DNA of 64,000 nt from DAOUJH01 sp965116555 (GCA_965116555.1 OZ220698.1:1178001-1242000); one strand, 5' to 3'; counted from the first letter of the stretch, positions 24,933-34,543 are shown. Notes: generated by a model from the letters alone, not told the origin. Program-made: numbers and translations.

Positions 24933-25606
24933 CCGCACGCTTGTTCAGGGTATACGCGGTTCCCCTGTTGGTGGTGTTGACCGCGGCAATGCCGGCAGGC
25001 TGTTCTCAGACGGCGGCATCCTTCATGGGCACCGAACTCACGGCCATGGATCCCGCGCCAGGATTCACACTGCTAGACCAGTTCGGAGAGGAAACGTCGC
25101 TGAGGGACAAGCGGGGCAGTGTGGTTGCGTTGACGTTTCTATACACCAACTGTCCGGATATTTGCCCCCTCACGGCGCACTCGCTTGCCAAAGCCCATGA
25201 AGCCCTGGGCGGAGATGCGGCCAAAGTCTCCATAATAGCCATTTCCGTAGACCCCGCCAGGGATACCCCGCAGCAAGTCCGCGCCTATTCACAACAGCGG
25301 AACATGCTGGACAAATGGTCTTTTCTGACCGGATCGGAAGAGGAGCTATCGGCCTTATGGGAAGCGTACTACCTGGCAGTGGAACGAGCTAACGACTCAG
25401 GCGGCGCGATTGAGAGTTTGGGAACCGACCTGGCAAGAGAAGCACTTGCCAGCGGCGAAGGGCTTTCCGAGAAAGCGGCTTACCTGGTTACACATTCCGC
25501 GCCGGTCTACCTCATAGACCAAGATGGAACGATGCGCTCCGTGATTACAGACCTAACCCTTGACCCCGAACCCCTAATCCACGATATACGGCTGCTGTTG
25601 AAGTAA
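24929..25606 (+). CDS. sco: SCO1/SenC-family copper chaperone
   Basis: 225 residues. A signal peptide with lipobox (MPAGC, Cys25) anchors it outside the membrane. The thioredoxin-like fold carries C75-x3-C79 in TNCPDICPLT and the distal copper ligand His189 (VTHSAPVYLID), so CuA delivery to subunit II is likely. It starts with GTG overlapping the ctaAB stop (GTGA). An insertion of about 25 residues sits between 155 and 185. Confidence 0.93.
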   Translation: MTARLFRVYAVPLLVVLTAAMPAGCSQTAASFMGTELTAMDPAPGFTLLDQFGEETSLRDKRGSVVALTFLYTNCPDICPLTAHSLAKAHEALGGDAAKVSIIAISVDPARDTPQQVRAYSQQRNMLDKWSFLTGSEEELSALWEAYYLAVERANDSGGAIESLGTDLAREALASGEGLSEKAAYLVTHSAPVYLIDQDGTMRSVITDLTLDPEPLIHDIRLLLK

Positions 25607-25608
25607 GA

Positions 25609-26694
25609 CTATTCGAACCTGAAGACGCGCACGGCCACCACAGCGCTGACGACTATCCAGACTCCGAGCAGGCCAAGCTCGTAGGGGTAATTCCACAACG
25701 GGTCGGCCTCTAGGGCAACTCCCCTGAGAGCATCCAGCATGGGCGCCAGCGGCAGATACGAAACGACGTCGGGCAGTATCCAGGGGAGGCCATCTTTGGG
25801 AAAGAAAACGCCGGCCAGAAACATCATGGGCAAAGATATGGCGTTGGCCAAGCCTACGGCGGCGTCTACATTCTTGGATAAGCCGCCAATGATGAAGCCA
25901 ATGTTGAGGAAAACTATGCTGGCAATCAGAACCACGGCAAACACCCAGAGAAAGTTGCCGTAGATGTTGGCTCCAAAGATCAGAATACCCGCGGCGAGTA
26001 TGATGGCCGCCTGGACTATAGCAACGACAAGGTGGGCAAGGACTTCAGAGGCAAAGAATACGCGCACTTTCAAAGGCGTGGCCAATATTCGCTTCAGTAT
26101 TCTTTGCTGCCTGTAAAGAGCCATTGAAGCCGCGATGCCAACTATGGAGGAGTTCATGATGCCCATTCCAACAAGGCCGGGAAGCAGGAAGTCGTAGTAG
26201 GTCAACTGTCGCGCCTGGACACCTTCAGAGCGAAGCTCCACAAGCGTTGGAGCGTTGGCCAGCCGTTTATTCATCTCCTCCACCAAACGTTGCACCACGC
26301 CTATGGTAATAGGAGCGCCGCTATTGCCCCTGTCGTAGATCAGGGAAAAGCTGGAAGGGTCTGCTCCCTGGCCCTGAGAGATTCTCTCTATTAAACCGTC
26401 TGGAATAACCAACAGGTAGTTGAAATCGCCGTCTTCCACTTCCCTACGGGCGACCGACGCATCCGACCGTTCCTCGACGGTGATGTGCTCCACCGTCGAC
26501 ATGGCCTGGATAAAGCCCTGAGACGCAGCGTCCTGCGCCTGGTCAACGACCAGTATGGTGGCGTTGGGCGGGTCATCAAAGTTGAACAGACCGAACGCGG
26601 TTACAAAGATAAGGGGGAACGCCAGCGACCAGAACAGGGCCTGCTTGTTCCTGTAGGTCATCTTGAGGTTGGCAATGGTCAACGATAGCAACAT
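25609..26694 (-). CDS. ABC-2 type transporter permease
   Basis: 361 residues. One N-terminal helix (about 18-36), a large extracytoplasmic domain (about 40-165), then five helices in the C-terminal half form the ABC-2 arrangement typical of drug, lipid or polysaccharide exporters of the YhgE/CcmB-like style. The sequence LPGLVGMGIMNSSIVGIA is typical. It lies seven bases after the ATPase gene and is its partner. The substrate is unknown. It converges on sco with a two-base gap. Confidence 0.88.
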   Translation of the reverse strand: MLLSLTIANLKMTYRNKQALFWSLAFPLIFVTAFGLFNFDDPPNATILVVDQAQDAASQGFIQAMSTVEHITVEERSDASVARREVEDGDFNYLLVIPDGLIERISQGQGADPSSFSLIYDRGNSGAPITIGVVQRLVEEMNKRLANAPTLVELRSEGVQARQLTYYDFLLPGLVGMGIMNSSIVGIAASMALYRQQRILKRILATPLKVRVFFASEVLAHLVVAIVQAAIILAAGILIFGANIYGNFLWVFAVVLIASIVFLNIGFIIGGLSKNVDAAVGLANAISLPMMFLAGVFFPKDGLPWILPDVVSYLPLAPMLDALRGVALEADPLWNYPYELGLLGVWIVVSAVVAVRVFRFE

Positions 26695-26701
26695 GGTTCC
26701 A

Positions 26702-27616
26702 TCAGTCCCTCAACTGGCGTCCCGTAATAGCCAGGAAAACGTCTTCCAGGTTGGCAGGGGCCACTTCCAGGTGGGTCAACTCCTCGCTTTGGCCCAAGCT
26801 CATCAAGGCTCCCACGGTTTTTGCGGCATCGGAAGATGCCAACCGCCACAATCCGTCCTCGTCCTGGTGCACGGATTGTGCTCCCTCCAGACCTTCCAAG
26901 TCGCGCTGCTCCAGAGCGTCGCTGGCGGAGAACCTGATTTCGTAGGGCACCGGCAGGGAGCGGATCAGATCGGCGGGCGTGTCCATAGCCACAATCTTGG
27001 CCTGATCCATGATGGCGACGCGCCGGCAAAGGAACTGCGCTTCCTCCATGTAGTGAGTGGTCAGCACCACGGTACACCCGTCTCTATGGATGGCTTGGAT
27101 GAACTCCCAGAGGTTTCGCCTGGCCTGGGGGTCCAGCCCCGCGGTGGGTTCGTCCAAAAACACCACTTCCGGATCGTTGACAAGCGTGGCAGCTATGGCA
27201 AACCGCTGCCTCTGTCCTCCGGAGAGCTTGGATATGGTGACCTTTGCCTTGTCAAGTAGTCCCACTCGCTCCAGCAATTCCGGGGAAGAGATCCTCTTTG
27301 AGTAGAATCTTCCAAAGAGGTCCAGGATTTCGGTAAGGGTGAGGTATTCAAAGTACGCCGATGCCTGAAGCTGCACCCCTATGCGCTCCTTGACCCCCAG
27401 GCTTTCCTTCTGGCTGTCCATGCCCAGCACAAAGGTACGTCCACCGCTGGGCTCCTGAAGTCCCTCTATGATCTCCAGAGTAGTGGTCTTGCCCGCCCCG
27501 TTGGGACCGAGTATGCCGAAAATCTCGCCCTGCTCCACCGAAAACGAGATGTCGTCCACGGCGACCAGGCTGCCGAACTTCTTGACCAGATTTTCTACGC
27601 GTATTGCCTCGGTCAC
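26702..27616 (-). CDS. ABC transporter ATP-binding protein
   Basis: 304 residues. Walker A GPNGAGKTTT (about 38-47), signature LSGGQRQR, Walker B VVFLDEPTAGLD, and switch His in LTTHYMEEAQFL. The C-terminal extension of about 80 residues resembles drug-exporter type ATPases (CcmA/DrrA class). The GTG start overlaps the stop of the MetF-like gene (GTGA), so this exporter is translated from the same message as the molybdoenzyme and MetF-like genes. Confidence 0.92.
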   Translation of the reverse strand: MTEAIRVENLVKKFGSLVAVDDISFSVEQGEIFGILGPNGAGKTTTLEIIEGLQEPSGGRTFVLGMDSQKESLGVKERIGVQLQASAYFEYLTLTEILDLFGRFYSKRISSPELLERVGLLDKAKVTISKLSGGQRQRFAIAATLVNDPEVVFLDEPTAGLDPQARRNLWEFIQAIHRDGCTVVLTTHYMEEAQFLCRRVAIMDQAKIVAMDTPADLIRSLPVPYEIRFSASDALEQRDLEGLEGAQSVHQDEDGLWRLASSDAAKTVGALMSLGQSEELTHLEVAPANLEDVFLAITGRQLRD

Positions 27617-28494
27617 GCCTTCACCTGAGCCTTGACCTGAATGAGCAATTGCTCGGCCGCTGCGTAGTTTCTCCGCCCACCCTTGAGAATGGGCGGGATC
27701 AGATAGATCAAGTCCATACCATTATCTACGTAGCTCTGAAGCTGCTCAAAGGCTATTTCCAAAGCCGAACGGCCCTTCTCCAAATCACTCCTCAAATGCG
27801 CTGGCACGTCGCCGAAGAGAATACCGTCGCGTTCCAGTATCTGCAAACCATGAAATACTGGTATGGACAAATCGCCGCCGGAAACGCTGCTATAGGTCTC
27901 ATAAAAACGGTTCGCCACTTCAACACTGTAGAAGGCCTGGCTAAAGAAGAAATGTGCCCCAGCCCGCACCTTCCTTTCTGTCAGCCTGGCTTCTCTTTCG
28001 ATATCGGAAGCGCCGAAATCGATTACGGCGCCTATGCAGAACCGGGTGGGGTTTCTCAGTTTCAAACCACGGAAGTCCTCTCCCTGATTCAAATCGCCAA
28101 TGGCTTTGATCAGCCCCGTAGAACTGTAATCGTTGACCGGAGTCAGCAAATCACGGTCTCGCGCCGTGAAGTCATCACCGCCCAGCACAACCACGTTTTC
28201 CAGCCCCAGCGCCTGCGCGCCCAGCAGGTGATTCTGCAAAGCCAGCTTGTTCATGTCGCGGGGTGCCAAGCTGAAAATGACATCCTGATCACCGGACAGA
28301 GCGATGACCTGCGCCATTGCGGTTGAGTCGACGCGAACCGACCTGCCCGGACTGTAGGCCACGCTCACAAAGTCGGCGCCGACCTTCTTCACCTGCTCCA
28401 CCGTGGAGAAGTCTGCGCCGCGCGGTGGAGAGAAGTCGCAAACGAAGATGGGGGTGCGGTTACGCTGTCTGAGCTTCTCAGTAACGGCGGTCAA
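27613..28494 (-). CDS. Methylenetetrahydrofolate reductase-like protein
   Basis: About 293 residues from a TTG overlapping the stop of the upstream gene (TTGA). An ATG 30 bases earlier is possible but has a worse ribosome site. MetF TIM-barrel motifs: VCDFSPPRGADF at the first strand, ADFVSVAYSPG, the folate/flavin loop NVVVLGGDD, and FCIGAVIDFGAS. At the place of E. coli Glu28 (FEFFPP) there is Asp20, so catalysis may be altered. Could be a true MTHFR or a related MetF-like flavoprotein. Context (molybdoenzyme, ABC exporter) gives no pathway. Confidence 0.78.
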   Translation of the reverse strand: MTAVTEKLRQRNRTPIFVCDFSPPRGADFSTVEQVKKVGADFVSVAYSPGRSVRVDSTAMAQVIALSGDQDVIFSLAPRDMNKLALQNHLLGAQALGLENVVVLGGDDFTARDRDLLTPVNDYSSTGLIKAIGDLNQGEDFRGLKLRNPTRFCIGAVIDFGASDIEREARLTERKVRAGAHFFFSQAFYSVEVANRFYETYSSVSGGDLSIPVFHGLQILERDGILFGDVPAHLRSDLEKGRSALEIAFEQLQSYVDNGMDLIYLIPPILKGGRRNYAAAEQLLIQVKAQVKA

Positions 28495-30041
28495 GCTACT
28501 ACGGACACCGTAATGCGGTGCCATCCTTCGGCACCGTTGGGCAGCGCTCTGGTGATTTTAGCGGGTTGCGTGTTTCCATCGCCATCCGTAGCTCTGACCG
28601 CCAGGTTGATCCTTTCCGGATCGGTTGGCGTCCAATCTCTCGTCCAGAGCACCCATGTATAGGGTGAAAGCGGCTTGCTGAACTCGCAGGTCTGCCATGT
28701 TTCGCCGTCGTCAAGGCTTACTTCCACCATTTTGATGCCCCTATCGCCGGCGAATGCCACCCCGCCAACAAACGATTCATCGTTTACCGGAATGTCCGCG
28801 TTACGGGCGGGAACGTCTATCCTGGACATGGTCTGAATGATGGCGGTGTCGGCCCATCCCCTTTGCTGCCAGTAGCCCCTGAAAGACGAGGGTACAGGCT
28901 CTATCTTGGTGAGCCACTTTACGTTTTCCATACCATAGAGACCGGGGACTATGATTCTGGCCGGGAATCCATGGCCGTCCGTGAGAGGCTCACCGTTCAT
29001 CAGGTAGGCAACTATGGTGTCATCACGCAAGGCATAATCCGTAGGGAAGCTATCCACGTACCCGTCGGCGGCGTGGAAAGCCAGCCTCTCAACGCTGGAG
29101 GGCATATCGGCCATCTCCAACAGCGTGCTCAACTTGACTCCTCGCCACAGGGCGTTGCCAATGAGCCCGCCACCTATGCGATTACTGATGCAAGTCAGCG
29201 TGACATACTCCTCCTGCCAGGGAAGCGCCTGAAGCTCCTCGTAGGTCAGCGACATCGGGCTGCCAAAGTCCCCTGCGAATTCCAGCTTCCAGTCAATCAC
29301 GTCCACACTGGGGTTGACTATGTTCTTCGACACCTCATAAAAATCGTCGTTAGGAGTGATCTCAGGGGGCATGCCCTGAACGCTAGCTACCGTAGACGGG
29401 GTGACGGCAGAGGTGTTTTGAAAGATTGTCCTTACGGCTAATCCCCCAACAGCGGCGAACAGTCCAAAGAAAGCGGCCCTTCTCATGAACTCCCGACGCC
29501 CGGACACCGGTTCAGGGCTAAGACGCGCCATGGCTATGCGATGCAGTTCAACCAAAGTGGCGCTGAAGGCAAGGAAAGAGACATAGGTTATGGACATATA
29601 GCCCAACGGGCCATCAGCCAGAGATACGCCAAATAGGCCGGCGCCTATAATTGGTGAAGCCACGATCATGAAAATGAGCCATATAACCGTTGCCAGGATG
29701 AGGCTTTTTATCCAGCTGCTTTCCGGCAAGAAGGGCGTTTTGGAGGAGTAGCGAACGTGGGCCACGCCCAATATTCCACCGGCAAACACCTGGGTTACCA
29801 GCAGGGTAGAAAACATCAGGGGTTTAGCCGCCACCTGCAGGTGTTCCAATACGAAGTCAAAGATCTCCGGTGGAGTTACGCTGGTAAGCCAATCAGCAAT
29901 GATTTCGGGAAGGACGGGGGTTTCGTAAGCAAACCTCAGCGCTACCATGACCAGGGTCATGATGAGACCGGAGACAAGGCCAATAAAAAGGCCTGCTCGG
30001 TTCGTAACTTGAGGTGGACGTTGGACTGTCTGCTCTTCCAT
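28491..30041 (-). CDS. Membrane-anchored sulfite-oxidase-type molybdenum enzyme
   Basis: 516 residues from the ATG at 30041, chosen because GAGGGG stands just before it. About four membrane helices come first (to about residue 175). A short RREFMRRAAFFGLFAAVGG stretch resembles a Tat/anchor segment. Then comes the molybdopterin domain with its Mo-ligand Cys near residue 284 (LTCISNRIGGG), and a C-terminal Mo-co dimerisation domain of immunoglobulin type (VEVSLDDGETWQ). The family oxidises sulfite or reduces sulfoxides; which one is not known. The active domain is probably outside the membrane. First gene of a four-gene leftward operon. Confidence 0.88.
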   Translation of the reverse strand: MEEQTVQRPPQVTNRAGLFIGLVSGLIMTLVMVALRFAYETPVLPEIIADWLTSVTPPEIFDFVLEHLQVAAKPLMFSTLLVTQVFAGGILGVAHVRYSSKTPFLPESSWIKSLILATVIWLIFMIVASPIIGAGLFGVSLADGPLGYMSITYVSFLAFSATLVELHRIAMARLSPEPVSGRREFMRRAAFFGLFAAVGGLAVRTIFQNTSAVTPSTVASVQGMPPEITPNDDFYEVSKNIVNPSVDVIDWKLEFAGDFGSPMSLTYEELQALPWQEEYVTLTCISNRIGGGLIGNALWRGVKLSTLLEMADMPSSVERLAFHAADGYVDSFPTDYALRDDTIVAYLMNGEPLTDGHGFPARIIVPGLYGMENVKWLTKIEPVPSSFRGYWQQRGWADTAIIQTMSRIDVPARNADIPVNDESFVGGVAFAGDRGIKMVEVSLDDGETWQTCEFSKPLSPYTWVLWTRDWTPTDPERINLAVRATDGDGNTQPAKITRALPNGAEGWHRITVSVVA

Positions 30042-30114
30042 GATGCCCCTCGCTAAGTACGCTATATAAATAGTAACATAGCCACTTGTACCAACGTAAG
30101 AGGTCAGCAAGACC

Positions 30115-30930
30115 GTGACTACCCTATACTTAGTAGCAACTCCCATTGGTAACCTTCAAGACATCTCCTTGAGGGCGCTGCAGGCGCTTGAGGATGTGAG
30201 CCTTATAGCGGCGGAAGACACCAGAACTACCCGGAAACTCCTGCGTCGCTACAACATAGAAACGCCGCTGGTCAGCTATTACAAAGACAATATGAGCTCG
30301 CGCATACCCTACATATTGGATGCCCTGCGTAGAGACGACGTTGCCTTGGTTTCTGAGGCTGGAGTGCCTGCCATCAGCGATCCAGGCTACGAGCTGGTCG
30401 CTGCCGCGGTGGATGCAGGATTCACTGTGACGGCGGTGCCCGGAGCTTCCTCTGTTACCACGGCGCTTGCCGTCTCCGGCATGTATGCGGACCGGTTTCT
30501 CTTCCTGGGTTTCCTGCCCAATAGGCCAAAGGCCCGCCGTGAAGCCTTGGCCGCAGTAGCCGCAGAGCCTTATACGCTGGTCATCTTTGAGGCTCCCCAC
30601 CGGCTGAAGGCCTCTCTGCAAGATATGGCCGAAGTCCTGGGAGACCGAAAAGTGGCCGTGTGCCGTGAGCTAACCAAGCTCTACGAAGAGATATACCGCG
30701 GCACACTATCGGAAGCGGTAGCTCACTTTGCCCGTCCAAGAGGCGAGTTCACCCTGGTTGTGGAAGGAGCCAAGCCAGGCAATGGCACTGCGGACTTGGA
30801 AGGCGCGGCCAGGAAATTGCGAGAGCTAAAAGAAGCGGGACTTACCGTCAAAGAGGCTATGGCCCAGATATCAACCGAGTATAGGCTATCCAGGCGGCGG
30901 ATCTATGACCTATGGTTGAAGCTAGGATAA
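30115..30930 (+). CDS. rsmI: 16S rRNA 2'-O-ribose C1402 methyltransferase
   Basis: 271 residues, tetrapyrrole-methylase fold. The N-terminal signature LYLVATPIGNLQDISLRA, then AAEDTRTTRKLLRRY, LVSEAGVPAISDPGYELV and VPGASSVTTALAVSGM are diagnostic. The C-terminal segment (KEAMAQISTEYRLSRRRIYD) is normal. Start is GTG with AAGAGGT upstream. It modifies the decoding centre of the 30S subunit. It begins a rightward group with metG. Confidence 0.94.
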   Translation: MTTLYLVATPIGNLQDISLRALQALEDVSLIAAEDTRTTRKLLRRYNIETPLVSYYKDNMSSRIPYILDALRRDDVALVSEAGVPAISDPGYELVAAAVDAGFTVTAVPGASSVTTALAVSGMYADRFLFLGFLPNRPKARREALAAVAAEPYTLVIFEAPHRLKASLQDMAEVLGDRKVAVCRELTKLYEEIYRGTLSEAVAHFARPRGEFTLVVEGAKPGNGTADLEGAARKLRELKEAGLTVKEAMAQISTEYRLSRRRIYDLWLKLG

Positions 30931-30996
30931 TCCGGAAACGTTGCTGGGTGTGTCTATGCTAGAATAAGCCGCATTCCATTTAGAAAGAGAGCCAAT

Positions 30997-32679
30997 TTGG
31001 CCGCTGAAAAGATTCTTGTTGCCGTAGCCTGGCCGTATACCAACGGTCGCGTTCACCTAGGCCACCTAGCGGGCTGCTACGTGGCCGCGGACATTTTTGC
31101 GCGGTACCACAGGCTGAAGGGCAACAAGGTCCTCATGGTGTCCGGCAGCGACCAACACGGCACACCCATAACCGTTACCGCTGAAGAAGAGGGCCTGACC
31201 CCACAACAGGTCGTGGACAAGTATCGTCCCTCCCAGCTCGAGACGTGGGAGAAGCTGGGCATCACGTTCGACCTGTTCACCAGCACGGGCACCGAGAACC
31301 ACAAGGAAGTGGTCCAAGACATCTTCCTCACCCTAGAGGACAAGGGCCTTGCGGTTCGGAAGACCACTCCCCTGCTTTACTCCGAGGTCGACCGTAGGTT
31401 CCTGCCGGACCGCTACGTAGAAGGGACCTGCCCCTTCTGCGCCTTCGAAAAGGCCCGCGGCGACCAGTGCGACAACTGCGGCAGGCCAATGGACCCGCTA
31501 GAGTTGAAGAATCCGCGCAGCCGTCTCAGCGGGGCCACGCCGGAGGTCCGCGAATCGGAGCACTATTTCCTACGTCTCAGCGCTCTGCAAGACGATTTAC
31601 TGGAGTGGGTACAGGGACAACCACACTGGCGCCCCAATGTCTTGAACTTCACGCAGGGCTATATCAAAGAAGGTCTGCACGACAGACCAATAACGCGCGA
31701 TATAGATTGGGGCGTGCCCGTTCCGGTGGAAGACTACGGGCAAAAGCGCGTATACGTATGGTTTGAAGCGGTCATAGGATACCTGTCCGCCTCCAAGGAG
31801 TGGGCCGCACTCCATAACAAGCCGGAGGCGTGGAAGGAGTTCTGGGAAGACCCGGAGGCAAGGACGTACTATTTTGTGGGCAAGGACAACATCCCCTTCC
31901 ATACCATCATATGGCCTGCAATACTTATGGGATACGGCCAAGGCCTTGGTCTCCCCTACGACGTGCCTGCTAACGAATATCTCAACATGTACGGCGGCAA
32001 GTTCTCCAAGAGCGAGCGCCGCGCTGTCTGGGTGACCGATTATCTGGAGCGATACGAGCCTGATCCACTGCGGTACTACATCTCAGCAAGTATGCCGGAA
32101 ACCTCCGATACGGACTTCACCTGGGATGAATTCGTGCGCCGCAACAACGATGAGCTAGTGGCGACTTACGGCAACCTGGTGCACAGAGTGCTCACGTTGA
32201 TAAGACGGGGATTCGATGGCAAGGTGCCTCAACCGCATGAACTTACCGACGTTGACCAATCGCTGATGGCCAAAGCCAATGACGCCTTGAATGAGACGGC
32301 GATGCACATATCCAGGACACGATTCCGTGAGGGGCTTCGCGCCGCCATGTCGCTGGCGCAAGAGGCCAACCGGTATTTGGATTCGCAAGCGCCGTGGCAT
32401 ACTATGAAAGAGGACCGTGACAGGACGGCCACCACCCTCTGGGTAACTCTCCATACCATATCGGCCTTGAAGACCGTTACCTACCCTTACCTGCCCTTCA
32501 GCGCAGAGCGATTACATACCCTCCTGGGCCTACCGGGAACGATCCACGACCACGGCTGGTCTGTTCAACAGCCGGAGCCGGGGGCTGAGCTGCCATCGCC
32601 GCAGGCGCTCTTCACCAAGCTGGACGATTCAGTTGTAGAAGAAGAAACGCGGCGCATGGAAGAGGCCATAACACACTAG
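30997..32679 (+). CDS. metG: Methionyl-tRNA synthetase
   Basis: Class I synthetase, 560 residues, from a TTG start. HIGH-type motif HLGH at residues 20-23 (NGRVHLGHLAGCY), KMSKS-type KFSKS near 334-338 (YGGKFSKSER). A zinc knuckle with four Cys occurs near 145-162 (CPFCAFEKARGDQCDNC). The C-terminal dimerisation domain found in some MetRS is absent. It shares one base with the next gene. Confidence 0.95.
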   Translation: MAAEKILVAVAWPYTNGRVHLGHLAGCYVAADIFARYHRLKGNKVLMVSGSDQHGTPITVTAEEEGLTPQQVVDKYRPSQLETWEKLGITFDLFTSTGTENHKEVVQDIFLTLEDKGLAVRKTTPLLYSEVDRRFLPDRYVEGTCPFCAFEKARGDQCDNCGRPMDPLELKNPRSRLSGATPEVRESEHYFLRLSALQDDLLEWVQGQPHWRPNVLNFTQGYIKEGLHDRPITRDIDWGVPVPVEDYGQKRVYVWFEAVIGYLSASKEWAALHNKPEAWKEFWEDPEARTYYFVGKDNIPFHTIIWPAILMGYGQGLGLPYDVPANEYLNMYGGKFSKSERRAVWVTDYLERYEPDPLRYYISASMPETSDTDFTWDEFVRRNNDELVATYGNLVHRVLTLIRRGFDGKVPQPHELTDVDQSLMAKANDALNETAMHISRTRFREGLRAAMSLAQEANRYLDSQAPWHTMKEDRDRTATTLWVTLHTISALKTVTYPYLPFSAERLHTLLGLPGTIHDHGWSVQQPEPGAELPSPQALFTKLDDSVVEEETRRMEEAITH

Positions 32680-33668
32680 TGACAAATTTGAAGACAGACC
32701 AGAGCATCCTGGATTTCATATACGAACCGGTACACCGGCAGTTGGAAGCGGTGGAAGATAAGCTAAAGTCCCTCTCCAACCAGGAACATTCAGCCTTGGA
32801 GGGACTCCTTGCTCATACCGCCTTGATTCCGGGCAAACGGGTGCGTCCGGCAATAACGCTTCTAGCAGGAAGAACGCAGTCGGGAAGTGAGGATTTGCTG
32901 GTAACCATGGGCGCTGCAGTGGAGCTCCTCCACGTAGCCTCCTTGATACACGACGACATGGTAGACCATGCCTCGCTGCGGCGTGGGCGCGCCACTGTGA
33001 ACAGCCTGTGGGGCAACAACATTGCAGTGATGTTCGGCGACTTCATGTTCGCCGTTTCAGCGGTGCACGTATGCGATACGGGCAACGTAAGAGTGGTCCG
33101 CCGCTTCGCTGAAACAATCATGGAGCTCTCAACAGGCCAGATCCTGGAGTCGTTCAGCGCCTTCAACGCCAACTGCTCTCTTGATCAATATAAGGACCGC
33201 ATATACAACAAAACGGCAACCCTGTTCCGCACCGCCGCGGAAAGCGGGGCTATTCTAAGCGGAGCGCCCGAATCGACAGTCCAGCTGTTCGTTGAATACG
33301 GCCGCAACTTGGGGATGGCGTTCCAGATAATAGACGACATCCTTGACTTCGAAGGGATCGAAGAAGAGGTGGGCAAGCCGGTGGGGTTCGATTTGATCGA
33401 GGGCAAGGTCACGCTGCCTACCCTGCTGCTAATGGAGCGCTATCCGCAAGACGGCGCGATAGGCGCTCTGTTCAGGGGAGAGGACAGCGAAGCCAATCAC
33501 AAGCGGGTGCTTGAGATGCTGCGGAACTCCTCCGTCCTGAGCGATTCATACGCAGTGGCCCGCGAATTCTGCGACCAAGCCAAGAGAACGCTGTTGGAAC
33601 TCCCGGATACCAGGGAGAGACAGTCACTGATGGAACTTGCTTCCTATGTCCTGGAGCGCCGCCGCTAG
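32679..33668 (+). CDS. Polyprenyl diphosphate synthase
   Basis: Trans-prenyltransferase of 329 residues. First Asp-rich motif DDMVD in LIHDDMVDHASLRRGR (about 93-108), second DDILD in QIIDDILDFEG. GKRVRP is the N-terminal substrate-binding stretch. Likely makes the long quinone side chain (heptaprenyl to decaprenyl). Chain length cannot be read with certainty, though the small residue before DDMVD allows a long product. Start GTG overlaps the metG stop. Confidence 0.9.
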   Translation: MTNLKTDQSILDFIYEPVHRQLEAVEDKLKSLSNQEHSALEGLLAHTALIPGKRVRPAITLLAGRTQSGSEDLLVTMGAAVELLHVASLIHDDMVDHASLRRGRATVNSLWGNNIAVMFGDFMFAVSAVHVCDTGNVRVVRRFAETIMELSTGQILESFSAFNANCSLDQYKDRIYNKTATLFRTAAESGAILSGAPESTVQLFVEYGRNLGMAFQIIDDILDFEGIEEEVGKPVGFDLIEGKVTLPTLLLMERYPQDGAIGALFRGEDSEANHKRVLEMLRNSSVLSDSYAVAREFCDQAKRTLLELPDTRERQSLMELASYVLERRR

Positions 33669-34235
33669 CTAAGCGCGTTGCTGCGCTACTTCCGGCTTCA
33701 GCTTGTCCATGTGCTGCTTGCGAAACTTGGCGACTTTGGGGCTGATGATGGCCTGGCAATACGGTTGACGGGAGTTCCTACGGTAATACTCCCGGTGGTA
33801 GTCCTCCGCAGGATAAAAGACCGTCAAAGGCTCAACCTCGGTGACAATGGAGCGGCCCCAGATTTCCGCCTTGGTCAGCTCCACAATCAACGCTTCCGCA
33901 GTCTCCTTTTGTTCGTCGTCATGGTAGAAGATCGCAGAACGGTACTGCGTGCCTATGTCCGGCCCCTGGCGGTTAAGCGTAGTCGGGTCGTGAATGGAGA
34001 AGAATATCTCCAGCAACTCACGATATGAGACCACGTCCGGATGGAAGACCACCTGCGTTACCTCCGCATGGCCTGTAATTCCCATGCATACCTGCTCGTA
34101 GGTCGGATTGGCTACGTGCCCACCGGCATAGCCCGACGTCACGCTTTCCACTCCACGCACCTGCTCGAAAACCGCCTCCAGACACCAGAAGCAGCCGCCG
34201 GCCAGCGTTGCAACCTTCACTTGCTCATTCGTCAT
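33669..34235 (-). CDS. msrA: Peptide methionine sulfoxide reductase A
   Basis: 188 residues. Catalytic Cys15 sits in GGCFWCLEAVF, followed by GVESVTSGYAGG, THAEV-like GHAEVTQVVFHPDVVSY and FFSIHDPTTLNRQGPDIGTQYRS. All are hallmarks of MsrA, which repairs methionine-S-sulfoxide. No MsrB is fused. The ATG overlaps the stop of the upstream small gene (ATGA), so they form an operon. Confidence 0.96.
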   Translation of the reverse strand: MTNEQVKVATLAGGCFWCLEAVFEQVRGVESVTSGYAGGHVANPTYEQVCMGITGHAEVTQVVFHPDVVSYRELLEIFFSIHDPTTLNRQGPDIGTQYRSAIFYHDDEQKETAEALIVELTKAEIWGRSIVTEVEPLTVFYPAEDYHREYYRRNSRQPYCQAIISPKVAKFRKQHMDKLKPEVAQQRA

Positions 34236-34531
34236 GCTTCATCCTTTGCGGAAGCGGCGCTCTCCAACTCTTCCAAGTGATACTTCTCACCCTGCTCCAA
34301 AGCATCAAGAATGGCCTTCACCAGCCGCCTTGCTGAGTCGGCGGTGATCTCCACGGCCACCCTGGCGCCCAGACCTTCATTGTCATTGACAAAGTCAATG
34401 TTTATAGCATGGTCAAGCGGAGCATTGAAGGGATGGTCAAAGGAAACGTTTGCATGGCGCACTTCGAACCAGCCCTTTGGCCCTTTGGCAGTGCCGGACA
34501 TTAGCGCCTTTTCAGTAATCATTGTGCACAT
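34232..34531 (-). CDS. Conserved small protein, DUF6295-like
   Basis: 99 residues beginning MCTMITEKALMSGTAKGPKG, a start shared, from memory, with a family labelled DUF6295 in actinobacteria and Chloroflexota. It then has a DHPFNAPLDHAINIDFVND stretch rich in His and Asp, which could bind metal, and a C-terminal helix. No function is known. Translationally coupled to msrA. Confidence 0.6.
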   Translation of the reverse strand: MCTMITEKALMSGTAKGPKGWFEVRHANVSFDHPFNAPLDHAINIDFVNDNEGLGARVAVEITADSARRLVKAILDALEQGEKYHLEELESAASAKDEA

Positions 34532-34543
34532 GGTTCGTGTCTC

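Noticed and set aside
28495..28524. Longer start (ATG at 28524) for the MetF-like gene
   Set aside because: It would overlap the upstream gene by 34 bases with a poor ribosome site; the TTG overlapping the stop fits the coupling seen elsewhere. The ATG is still possible.
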